From the NCBI RefSeq assembly GCF_028737315.1, contig NZ_JAQZAO010000002.1, positions 558,001 through 622,000 on the forward strand: a DNA stretch of 64,000 bases, given 5' to 3'. A program made the position numbers and the translations under genes. The notes under the pieces are model-generated. The model saw only the letters and a list, made by a program, of their open reading frames with translations, did no database searches and was not told the DNA's origin. The stretch comes from Actinomycetospora lemnae. GTDB taxonomy: Bacteria; Actinomycetota; Actinomycetes; Mycobacteriales; Pseudonocardiaceae. Shown piece by piece: positions 44,373 through 51,470 of this stretch; position 1 is the stretch's first letter; every line of letters begins with the position of its first letter.

Positions 44373-45233
44373 TCAGCGGCGGCGCGGGCGCGGGGGCAGG
44401 GCGACGGTCGGGGCCTCGGGGCCGCCGAGGGTGTCGGTGCGCGCGTCGGCGTCCGCGCCGTCCCCGGGGTCCGCGGCGTGCCGCCCGGCCGACGAGCCCT
44501 CGTCCTCGCCCGCGTGGTCGTCGAGCTGCGCAGCGAACGGCGCGGTCGTTCGCAGAGAAGCAGCGAACCGCGCGTTCGCTGCATCCTCGCTCGCCGGCTC
44601 CTCGCCGCCCACCGCGGGCTGGGCTCCGGTGGCGTGGTCCGCGGCCTTCCGGGCCTCGGCGGGGTCGGTGCGCCCGCGGTCGGCGAGGGGCACCGACGAC
44701 GGGCGGCGGCGCGCGGCGCGGCGGTGGAGCAGGGCCGCGACGACCAGCGCGGTCGCGACCAACGGCACCACGAGCGTCCACCACGTCCCGCCGCGCAGCG
44801 AGGCGTTGGCGACGGCGTGGGCGACGGCCACCGGGAAGCAGACGTAGGACGTCCAGTGCACGACGAGCCAGGCGCGCTTGGACAGGTACTTCCGCAGGCT
44901 CGACGAGATCACCACGGCGAGCAGCAGGTCGAGCGCGAGCGCCCCGAACCCGACCGGCCACGGGTTGAACGACGCCGTCCCCGGGACCACGACGTGGTAC
45001 CAGCGCAGCGGCAGGTACGGCGTGACCAGCACGGTCACGACGTGCAGCACCACGAACACGACGGTGATCAGCGCGAGGTTGCGGTGCAGCGCGACGAGCA
45101 CGAACCGCGGCAGCGCCTGGCCGAGGAGCGTGGTCAGCGAGGTGTTGTGCAGCGCGCCGAGCGCGAGCACGACGCCCAGCATCAGGAGCGCGACGAGGCC
45201 GAGCGCCCGCGAGATGTTCCAGAGCTCGATCAC
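44373..45233 (-). CDS. Ferric-reductase-like transmembrane (cytochrome b type) protein
   Basis: 286 residues with six membrane helices in residues 1-170. His residues at HRNLALITVVFVVLHVV and VVHWTSYVCFPVAVAHAV are positioned as bis-heme ligands of the ferric-reductase-like domain. It has no FAD/NADPH domain, so it needs a partner for electrons. The cytoplasmic C-terminal 110 residues are acidic and disordered, and residues about 215-236 are encoded by two hairpin repeats that match the intergenic ones downstream. Start GTG at 45231-45233 is 7 bases after the stop of a 59-residue membrane protein. Confidence 0.78.
   Translation of the reverse strand: MIELWNISRALGLVALLMLGVVLALGALHNTSLTTLLGQALPRFVLVALHRNLALITVVFVVLHVVTVLVTPYLPLRWYHVVVPGTASFNPWPVGFGALALDLLLAVVISSSLRKYLSKRAWLVVHWTSYVCFPVAVAHAVANASLRGGTWWTLVVPLVATALVVAALLHRRAARRRPSSVPLADRGRTDPAEARKAADHATGAQPAVGGEEPASEDAANARFAASLRTTAPFAAQLDDHAGEDEGSSAGRHAADPGDGADADARTDTLGGPEAPTVALPPRPRRR
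44533..44582. repeat. Two further GCGAAC hairpins, inside the ferric-reductase-like gene
   Basis: GCGAACG-GCGCGGT-CGTTCGC (44533-44553) and GCAGCGAAC-CGCGC-GTTCGCTGC (44560-44582, perfect 9-base arms). They share the GCAGCGAAC/GTTCGC arms of the intergenic tandem pair 170 bases away and encode ANARFAASLRTTAPFAAQ. Confidence 0.75.
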
Positions 45234-45240
45234 GCGCCGC

Positions 45241-45420
45241 TCAGCGGTACTCGGCGGTCGTGACCCGCGGGACGTCGGCCGCCGTCGAGGACGCGGAGAT
45301 GCCGGCGTGCAGCGCCACCACGAGCATCGCCGCGGCGACCGTGATCCACGCGGTCAGCTCGACGATCGTGCGCTTGTTCTCCTCGTGCTGGACGGCCTTC
45401 GCCGTGCGTCGACCGGGCAC
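45241..45420 (-). CDS. 59-residue single-pass membrane protein
   Basis: GTG start at 45418-45420 after a strong GGAGGGAGG ribosome site, ending TGA at 45241. It has a basic N-terminus (PGRRTAKAVQHEENKR), one membrane helix (about residues 22-43, ELTAWITVAAAMLVVALHAGIS) and a short polar tail. Codon third positions are nearly all G/C. It lies 7 bases before the ferric-reductase-like gene, so it may be a small subunit or assembly factor. No family recognised. Confidence 0.7.
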   Translation of the reverse strand: MPGRRTAKAVQHEENKRTIVELTAWITVAAAMLVVALHAGISASSTAADVPRVTTAEYR

Positions 45421-45733
45421 CGGCGCCTCCCTCCTCGTCGCCCGTCCAGGATGGACGATCGCGGAGTGTGACCCGGATCAGGGGGCGCCACCGATCAGTG
45501 CCCGGACAGGAGCGGCACGCCACCGGCGTCGGCTTCGGCGTCCAAGGCCCGCATGCACGTCGAGACACACGATCTCCGGCCGACCCTGCGCCGCAGATCA
45601 CCGGCGGCGGTCCGCCCGCACCCACGCGCCCTGGTCGACGTCGCGGTCCCGCTCGCGGCCCACCGTCGCCACGGCGACCGGGATGCTGCTGACGCCACGG
45701 AGCATCCCGGGTCCAGACCTGACCCGGAAGCCG
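45421..45733. other. 313-base interval without a supported gene
   Basis: Short open frames exist on both strands but none has a ribosome site, conserved motif or normal codon pattern. It holds the promoter region of the 59-residue protein gene on its left and hairpins on its right (45678-45727). Confidence 0.6.
45678..45727 (-). terminator. Overlapping hairpins after the frameshifted hydrolase gene
   Basis: CCGGGATGCT (45678-45687) pairs perfectly with AGCATCCCGG (45701-45710). CCGGGTC (45707-45713) pairs with GACCCGG (45721-45727). They share bases 45707-45710 and cannot form together. They lie 7-56 bases after the hydrolase stop. Confidence 0.55.
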
Positions 45734-46530
45734 TCAGAGATGCCGCCGGAGGACATCCGCCACGAGCGCCGGCGCCGTCTGCAGCGCGGTGTGCCCCTGG
45801 CCCGGCAGGTCGACGACCTCGACGTCCGGCAGGGCGTCGGCCACCGCTGCGGTCGAGCGTCGGAGATGTTCGGGACTCTGCTCCCCGAGCAGCATCACGG
45901 TGCGCAGCCGCACGTCACGCAGGACGTCGGTCCCCGCCGGCATGCGTTCCAGCTCCCGCCCCTCGCGGGGCCAGGTGTGAGCGTTGGCGACGCGCTCGGC
46001 CCAGCCGGGGGCCTGCTTCATCCCCGCCGGCGCGGGCTCCGGCACCCCGACCAGGCGCAGCAGGCCGATCTCCAGCGCGCCCTCCGGGTCGCCGGCGGCG
46101 AGCCGCGCCTCCATCGCATCGAGGGCCCCGGTCGGGTCGTCGCGGCCGCCGAGCGGCCACGGCGGTTCGTCGACGACGAGCGTCGACGCGGGCAGCCCGT
46201 CCGCCGCCGCCCCGAGCAGGCAGACCGCGGCCGAGGAGTGGGCGGCGAGCACCGCCTCGCCGTCGAACCAGATCGCGATCGCGCGCAGGTCCTCGTGCTC
46301 GCGGTCGAACGAGTACGGCTCCGTGTCCCCCGAGTCGCCCTTGCCGCGCCGGTCGGCGAGCCACACCGCGAAGCGGCCGTCGAGCTCCCGGGCGGTCCCC
46401 GCCCAGACCGCCCTGCCCGTCGGCCGCCGGCGAAGGTCACGAGCGGGCGGGGTCCGTCGGTGACCCGTTCGAGCGCGAGGCGCGTGCCGTCGGCGGAGGT
46501 GACGTGGTGGAGCGTCGGTGGTGCGCGCAC
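45734..46530 (-). pseudogene. Alpha/beta hydrolase broken by a one-base frameshift
   Basis: The first 35 or so codons (GTG at 46528-46530, RAPPTLHHVTSADGTRLALE, ending LVTFAGG) are in one frame; the rest (AVWAGTARELDGRFAVWLADRRGKGDS to the end at 45734) is in another. The switch lies near 46415-46430, in the run GCCGGCGGCCGACGGGC (minus strand), and needs one added base. The total of 797 bases is one short of a multiple of three. Downstream, the nucleophile region AAHSSAAVCLLG and the final His in GQGHTALQ look intact. So it is either a recent pseudogene or a sequencing error. The start has GGAGGA upstream. Confidence 0.8.
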
Positions 46531-46668
46531 GGCGTCCTCCAGGCGGGTCGGCGGAGCGGCCCTCCCAGCGTCCCGCCCCGAACCGCCCGAGGGACAGGGG
46601 CGCGACCAGGACGGATCGGGCCGGCGGTCCCGGGACACCCCGGCGGTGCGGGGTGTCCCGGGGACCCG

Positions 46669-47709
46669 TCAGGCCAGCAGCGACGCGTCGGCCGGCGAGA
46701 GCCGGTCGGTGATCGTGTTCTTCTGGTGCCAGTAGGGGTAGAGCAGCGGCATCGCCGAGACCTCGTCGAGGCGGCGCACGTCCTCGTCGGTGAGCGCGAG
46801 CTCGGCGGCGGCGAGGTTGTCGGTGAGCTGCTCCTCGGTCCGGGCCCCGATGACGAGCGAGGTGACCCCGGGCTTGCGCAGCAGCCACGCGTTGGCCACC
46901 TGCGCGACCGAGACCCCGTGCGCGTCCCCGATCTCCGCGGCGACCTCGATGATGTCGTAGAGACGCTCGCGGTCGTGGACCGGCGGCTCGGACCACTCGC
47001 CGAGGTGCCGCGAGGTCTCCGGGTCGTCCTGGCCGCGCCGGAACTTGCCCGAGAGCAGCCCGCCCGCGATCGGGCTCCAGACGAGGATGCCGAGGCCCTG
47101 GTCGATCGACACCGGGACCAGCTCGTTCTCGGCCTCGCGGGCCTGCAGCGTGTAGTGGATCTGCTGGGAGACGAAGCGCTGGTACTCGCGGCGCTCGGAC
47201 ACCCCGAGGGCCTTCATGATGTGCCAGGCCGAGTAGTTCGAGCAGCCGATGTAACGGATCTTGCCCTTGGAGACCAGCGTGTCCAGGGCCTCGAGGGTCT
47301 CCTCGAGCGGCGTCACGCCGTCCCACCCGTGCAGCTGGTAGAGGTCGATGTGATCGACGCCGAGGCGGCGCAGGCTGTCCTCGCAGGACCGGACGATGCG
47401 GGAGCGCGAGGCGCCGCCGTCGTTCGGGCCGTCGCCCATCGGGAAGCGCATCTTGGTGGCGAGGTAGAGGTCGTCGCGGTGGTTCTTCGTCGCCTGCCCG
47501 ACGATCTCCTCGGACACGCCGGCGGAGTACATGTCCGCGGTGTCGACGAGGTTCACGCCGTGGTCGACGCACAGGTCGATCTGGCGGGTGGCGCCCTCGA
47601 CGTCGGTGCTGCCGAGCTTGGAGAACCCGCCCTTGCCGCCGAAGGTCATCGTGCCCATGGTCATCGTCGAGACCCGCAGGCCCGACCGTCCGAGAGTGCG
47701 GTACTCCAT
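46669..47709 (-). CDS. Aldo/keto reductase
   Basis: 346 residues, full length for the NAD(P)H-dependent AKR barrel. The catalytic tetrad is visible as Asp and Tyr in DTADMYSAG, Lys in LATKMRF and His in DLYQLHGWD; LVIGARTEEQLTDNL near the C-terminus binds cofactor phosphate. It resembles the AKR11/12-like group (YghZ/Tas type) that reduces aldehydes. The ATG is at 47707-47709 and no clear ribosome site is seen. It lies upstream of the frameshifted hydrolase on the same strand. Confidence 0.93.
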   Translation of the reverse strand: MEYRTLGRSGLRVSTMTMGTMTFGGKGGFSKLGSTDVEGATRQIDLCVDHGVNLVDTADMYSAGVSEEIVGQATKNHRDDLYLATKMRFPMGDGPNDGGASRSRIVRSCEDSLRRLGVDHIDLYQLHGWDGVTPLEETLEALDTLVSKGKIRYIGCSNYSAWHIMKALGVSERREYQRFVSQQIHYTLQAREAENELVPVSIDQGLGILVWSPIAGGLLSGKFRRGQDDPETSRHLGEWSEPPVHDRERLYDIIEVAAEIGDAHGVSVAQVANAWLLRKPGVTSLVIGARTEEQLTDNLAAAELALTDEDVRRLDEVSAMPLLYPYWHQKNTITDRLSPADASLLA

Positions 47710-47754
47710 GCCGATCGATTGCCCCTGATCGGTCGCCCGGGAACGTGAGATGAG

Positions 47755-47799
47755 CGAAGGGCCCCTCCGCTCGACTAGATCGAGCGGAGGGGCCCTTCG
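47755..47799. terminator. Perfect 20-base-arm hairpin, probable terminator
   Basis: The left arm CGAAGGGCCCCTCCGCTCGA (47755-47774) and its exact complement (47780-47799) flank CTAGA; pairing resumes two bases further out after one mismatch. It follows the stop of the membrane-protein gene at 47819 by 19 bases on the minus strand. It shares CGAAGGGGCCCTTCG-type arms with the hairpin at 32545. Confidence 0.8.
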
Positions 47800-47818
47800 G
47801 TCGGCACCGAGCGAGCGG

Positions 47819-48511
47819 TCAGCGGCGGGTGAGGCCCGGGCGCACGGCCAGCAGGACACCGAGGGTCGCGTAGCCGACGAGGAAGTGCGCGCCGGCGACG
47901 ATCGAGCCGACGACCGGGCCGAACAGCATCATCGCGGGCAGGGCGACGACGATCCACGTCTCGGCGACGACCGGCCACGCCCGCAGCGCACCGCGCCACC
48001 GGCCGGCCACGGCCACCTTCACCCCGAGGATCGCCATGCCCAGCATCGACAGCGGCCAGAACGGGTCGAGGACCGTCGCGAGGGTGCTCCACTCGCCGCC
48101 CATCGCCGGCAGCGTCGTCAGGGACTGCACGGTCGCGAGCCCCAGGACCACCGACTCCACGATGATCATGGTGCGGGCGAGCCGCGACGTGCCCGCGGCC
48201 TGCGTGCGCCACATCGCCGCCAGCAGGCAGAACACGCCGAGCTGGAAGAACACGCCGGTCAGGTCGATCACGAAGCGGCCGAGGCCCGCCTCCTGCGCCC
48301 CGAACAGCATGAACGGGATGCCGTACGCGGTGGCGCCGACGGCGAGGCCGGCTCCGAGGGCCCGCAGGGCGCCGTCCCCGGGGGTGCGCACCCCCGGGCT
48401 CCCGGAGCCGGGCGCGGCGCCGGGGGCGGGCACGGCCTCGGTCGGCGTCGCCGCAGACCCGGCGGCGGCGTCGGTACGGACACGGGCGGGCGTGGTGCGG
48501 ATCGTCGTCAT
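47819..48511 (-). CDS. Integral membrane protein of unknown function
   Basis: 230 residues: a disordered Thr/Ala/Pro/Gly-rich N-terminus of about 45 residues, then six hydrophobic helices. No catalytic motif or family recognised. The start ATG (48509-48511) follows GGGAGC. It is divergent from a sensor-kinase/response-regulator pair and could be its target; this is inference from position only. Confidence 0.75.
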   Translation of the reverse strand: MTTIRTTPARVRTDAAAGSAATPTEAVPAPGAAPGSGSPGVRTPGDGALRALGAGLAVGATAYGIPFMLFGAQEAGLGRFVIDLTGVFFQLGVFCLLAAMWRTQAAGTSRLARTMIIVESVVLGLATVQSLTTLPAMGGEWSTLATVLDPFWPLSMLGMAILGVKVAVAGRWRGALRAWPVVAETWIVVALPAMMLFGPVVGSIVAGAHFLVGYATLGVLLAVRPGLTRR

Positions 48512-48717
48512 GGCGGGCTCCCGGGTGAAACGGTCGGTGTCGCGGCGGGCGGCCGGTGGCATGGCGAGGACTCTGCGCGCCGGCCGTCCCGCCCCGGCAG
48601 GGCCGCGCGCCCCGTGATCGTCCCGACGATGTCCCGAGCCGCCGGGACACGACTCGGGACGCACGACGGGACCGCGGCGCGGGGACACGGGGCCCCCGAC
48701 CTGGAACGATCAGTCGC

Positions 48718-50820
48718 GTGCGACCGACGACCGAGCAGCGCGCGAGCGCGGAGGTCGTCGACGAGCCCGAGGCCCCGCCACCGCTCGTGACCGCCGAGGA
48801 GACGGGACGCGCCCGCGACCTCCTCCTCGGGCTCATCGCGCTGGCCGGGCTGGTCGTGCTCGCTCTGTGCGTCGCCCTCGCCGTCCGCCACCGCGACGTC
48901 GTCACCGGGCCGGACGAGGGCGGCGGGATCATCGAGATCCTCGCGGGCCCGGTCCTGCTCGCCGCCGGCCTGCTCGTGCTGCGCGGCGCGGACCCGCGCG
49001 GGCGGCCCGTCGGGTGGGTCCTGACCGCGGCGGGCGCGGGCTGGTTGCTGACGGGCCTGGCGTCGGCCTGGATCGTCGAGGGGCTCTACGTCACGCCGGG
49101 CCTGCCGGGCACGTCGTTCGCCTACGCCGTCAGCGCCCGCTACGGCGCGTTCCTGCTGCTCGCGCTGCCACTCGTGATCCTGCTCTTCCCCGACGGCCGG
49201 CTGCCCCGCGGGCGGATCGGGCGTCCGGTCGCCCTCGCGAGCCTCGCGGGCACCGCCCTGCTGCCGCTGGTGCTGCTCGTGGTGCCGTCCCGCGAGGTCG
49301 AGGCGCGCAGCGGCATGCCGTTCACCCCGCGCGTCGCGGCCCTCGACCTCGACCCCCACTCGATCCCGCTGCCGTTCTGGCCGCAGCTGCTCGGCGTCGC
49401 CTTCGCGCTCGTGCCGCTGGGGATGGTCGTGCCGTTCGTGGTGGTCGCCGTCCGCCACCACCGCGCGCGCGGGCGGCGGCGTCTCCAGCTGCGCTGGCTG
49501 GTCTGGGCCGGTCTGGTCGACGTCCTGCTCGTCGGGGTCGGCGTCCTGCTGCCCGCACCGTGGCCCACGCTCTCCCTGCTCGTCGCGATCACCGTGACCT
49601 CCGGGGCGATCGCCACCGCGGCCGTGCGCGAGCGCCTCTACGAGATCGACCGGCTGCTGCCGACGACGGTCGTCGCCCTCGCCCTCGGCGTGCTCGTGCT
49701 CGCCGTGGACGGGCTGGTGCTGCTGGTCGCCGGCGCGGCCTTCGGCGGGCGCGACTCGGCGCTGCTCGCGGTGGCCGTCGTCGCCGTGCTCTACACGCCG
49801 CTGCGCAGCCGCCTCTGGCGCGCCGCCCGCCGCCTGACCCGCGGCTCCCGCGACGACCCGTACGCCGCCGTCGCCACCCTCGCCGGGCGGCTCGAGACCG
49901 CGGCCGCGCCGGGCGAGCAGCTCGCGGCGCTCGCCCGCTCGGTGGCCGAGGCGTTCCGCCTGCCCTACGTGCGCGTCGAGATCGACCGGGCGGACGGCGC
50001 CCAGGCCGTCGTCGAGCACGGGCACACCGACCGCCCGACCGTCGCCCTCCCGATCCGCTACCGCGACGAGACGATCGGCCGGGTCGCGGTCGCGGAGGGC
50101 CGGCGGCTCTCCGAGGCCGACCAGCGCCTGCTCGGCGACCTGCTGCGCCAGGCCGCGGGCGCCGCGCGGGCCGGGGCCCTGTCGGCGTCGCTGCAGCAGG
50201 CGCGGGTCGACCTCGTCACCGCGCGCGAGGAGGAGCGCCGGCGGCTGCGTCGCGACCTCCACGACAGCGTCGGCCCCGGGCTCGGCGCGGTGACCCTGCG
50301 CATCGAGACCGCCCGCGGCCTCGCCGCGACGGACCCCGCGGCCGCCGACGGGGTGCTCGCGCAGGCCGTCGCGGACGTCGGGGCCCTGCTCACCGACGTG
50401 CGCCGCCTCGTCCACGACCTGCGCCCACCCGCGCTGGACGAGCTCGGGCTCGCGGGCGCCCTGCGGGCCCAGGCCCGGCGGCTCTCGGACGACGGGCTCG
50501 AGATCGTCGTGGATGGCGAGCCGGGCGAGCTGCCCGCCGCCGTCGAGGTCGCCGCCTTCCGCATCGCCTCGGAGGCCGTCACCAACGTCGTGCGCCACGC
50601 CGGGGCGAGCCGAGCCATCGTCCTGCTCGAGCGCCGGCCCGGGCGGCTCGTCGTCACCGTCACCGACGACGGGCGGGGCATCGGCGCCGACGTCGTCGCC
50701 GGGGTCGGGACGCTGTCGCTGCGGGAGCGCGCCGCCGAGCTCGGCGGACGCACGAGCGTGTCCTGCCCACCCGACGGCGGCACGGTCGTCGCCGCCGAGA
50801 TCCCCCTGGAGGACCCGTGA
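48718..50820 (+). CDS. NarL-type sensor histidine kinase with multi-helix membrane sensor
   Basis: 700 residues. About ten membrane helices occupy residues 30-390, a GAF-like region follows (about 395-480), then HisKA_3 with the phospho-acceptor His515 in RRDLHDSVGPGLGAV, then an HATPase domain with NVVRHAGASRA and TDDGRGIG. It phosphorylates the response regulator encoded next, whose GTG start overlaps its stop. The signal sensed is unknown. The GTG start has AACGAT exactly 7 bases upstream and no ribosome site, so it is probably leaderless; longer in-frame starts upstream lack signals. Confidence 0.9.
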   Translation: MRPTTEQRASAEVVDEPEAPPPLVTAEETGRARDLLLGLIALAGLVVLALCVALAVRHRDVVTGPDEGGGIIEILAGPVLLAAGLLVLRGADPRGRPVGWVLTAAGAGWLLTGLASAWIVEGLYVTPGLPGTSFAYAVSARYGAFLLLALPLVILLFPDGRLPRGRIGRPVALASLAGTALLPLVLLVVPSREVEARSGMPFTPRVAALDLDPHSIPLPFWPQLLGVAFALVPLGMVVPFVVVAVRHHRARGRRRLQLRWLVWAGLVDVLLVGVGVLLPAPWPTLSLLVAITVTSGAIATAAVRERLYEIDRLLPTTVVALALGVLVLAVDGLVLLVAGAAFGGRDSALLAVAVVAVLYTPLRSRLWRAARRLTRGSRDDPYAAVATLAGRLETAAAPGEQLAALARSVAEAFRLPYVRVEIDRADGAQAVVEHGHTDRPTVALPIRYRDETIGRVAVAEGRRLSEADQRLLGDLLRQAAGAARAGALSASLQQARVDLVTAREEERRRLRRDLHDSVGPGLGAVTLRIETARGLAATDPAAADGVLAQAVADVGALLTDVRRLVHDLRPPALDELGLAGALRAQARRLSDDGLEIVVDGEPGELPAAVEVAAFRIASEAVTNVVRHAGASRAIVLLERRPGRLVVTVTDDGRGIGADVVAGVGTLSLRERAAELGGRTSVSCPPDGGTVVAAEIPLEDP

Positions 50821-51470
50821 CCGGGCCCATCACGGTCGTCCTCGCCGACGACCACCCCGTCTACCTCGACGGCCTGGCCGGGCTGCTGGCCACGGTCGAC
50901 GGGCTCGAGGTGGTGGGCACCGCGACCGACGGGGCCGCGGCCGTGGAGACGGTGGCGGCGCTGCGCCCCGACGTCGTCGTGATGGACGTCCGCATGCCCG
51001 AGCTCGACGGGATCGCCGCGACCCGGCGCATCGTCGACGCCGACCCCTCGATCGGCGTCGTCGTGCTGACGATGAGCGAGGAGGACGAGACCGTCTTCGC
51101 CGCCCTGCGCGCCGGCGCCCGCGGCTACCTGCTCAAGGGCGCGACGAAGGACGAGATCGTGCGCGCGGTGACCGCGGTGGCCGAGGGCGACGCGATCTTC
51201 GGCCCGGCGCTGGCCCGGCGCGTGGTCGAGTTCCTCGCGCCGCGGCAGGCCACGGTCGAGGTGTTCCCCGAGCTCACGGCCCGCGAGCGCGAGGTGCTCG
51301 ACCTCGTCGCCGCGGGCCGGGCCAACCCGCAGATCGCGTCGGCGCTGTTCCTGTCGCCCAAGACCGTCCGCAACATCGTCTCGGCGATCTTCACGAAGCT
51401 GCACGTCGCGGACCGCGCCGAGGCCATCGTGCGGGCGCGCGAGGCCGGACTGGGGCGGACGGGCGGCTAG
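50817..51470 (+). CDS. NarL/FixJ-family response regulator
   Basis: 217 residues. Receiver domain with Asp11, Asp12 and phospho-acceptor Asp57 in VVVMDVRMPELDG, plus Lys in YLLKGATKDE. The C-terminal LuxR helix-turn-helix reads LTAREREVLDLVAAGRANPQIA. It is coupled to the kinase gene by GTGA. Its TAG stop overlaps the stop of the convergent giant signalling gene in a shared CTAG (51467-51470). Confidence 0.95.
   Translation: MTGPITVVLADDHPVYLDGLAGLLATVDGLEVVGTATDGAAAVETVAALRPDVVVMDVRMPELDGIAATRRIVDADPSIGVVVLTMSEEDETVFAALRAGARGYLLKGATKDEIVRAVTAVAEGDAIFGPALARRVVEFLAPRQATVEVFPELTAREREVLDLVAAGRANPQIASALFLSPKTVRNIVSAIFTKLHVADRAEAIVRAREAGLGRTGG

Noticed and set aside
45495..45698. 67-codon minus-strand frame in the gene-free interval
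   Set aside because: No ribosome site or promoter box and no normal codon pattern; it covers hairpin arms near 45680.
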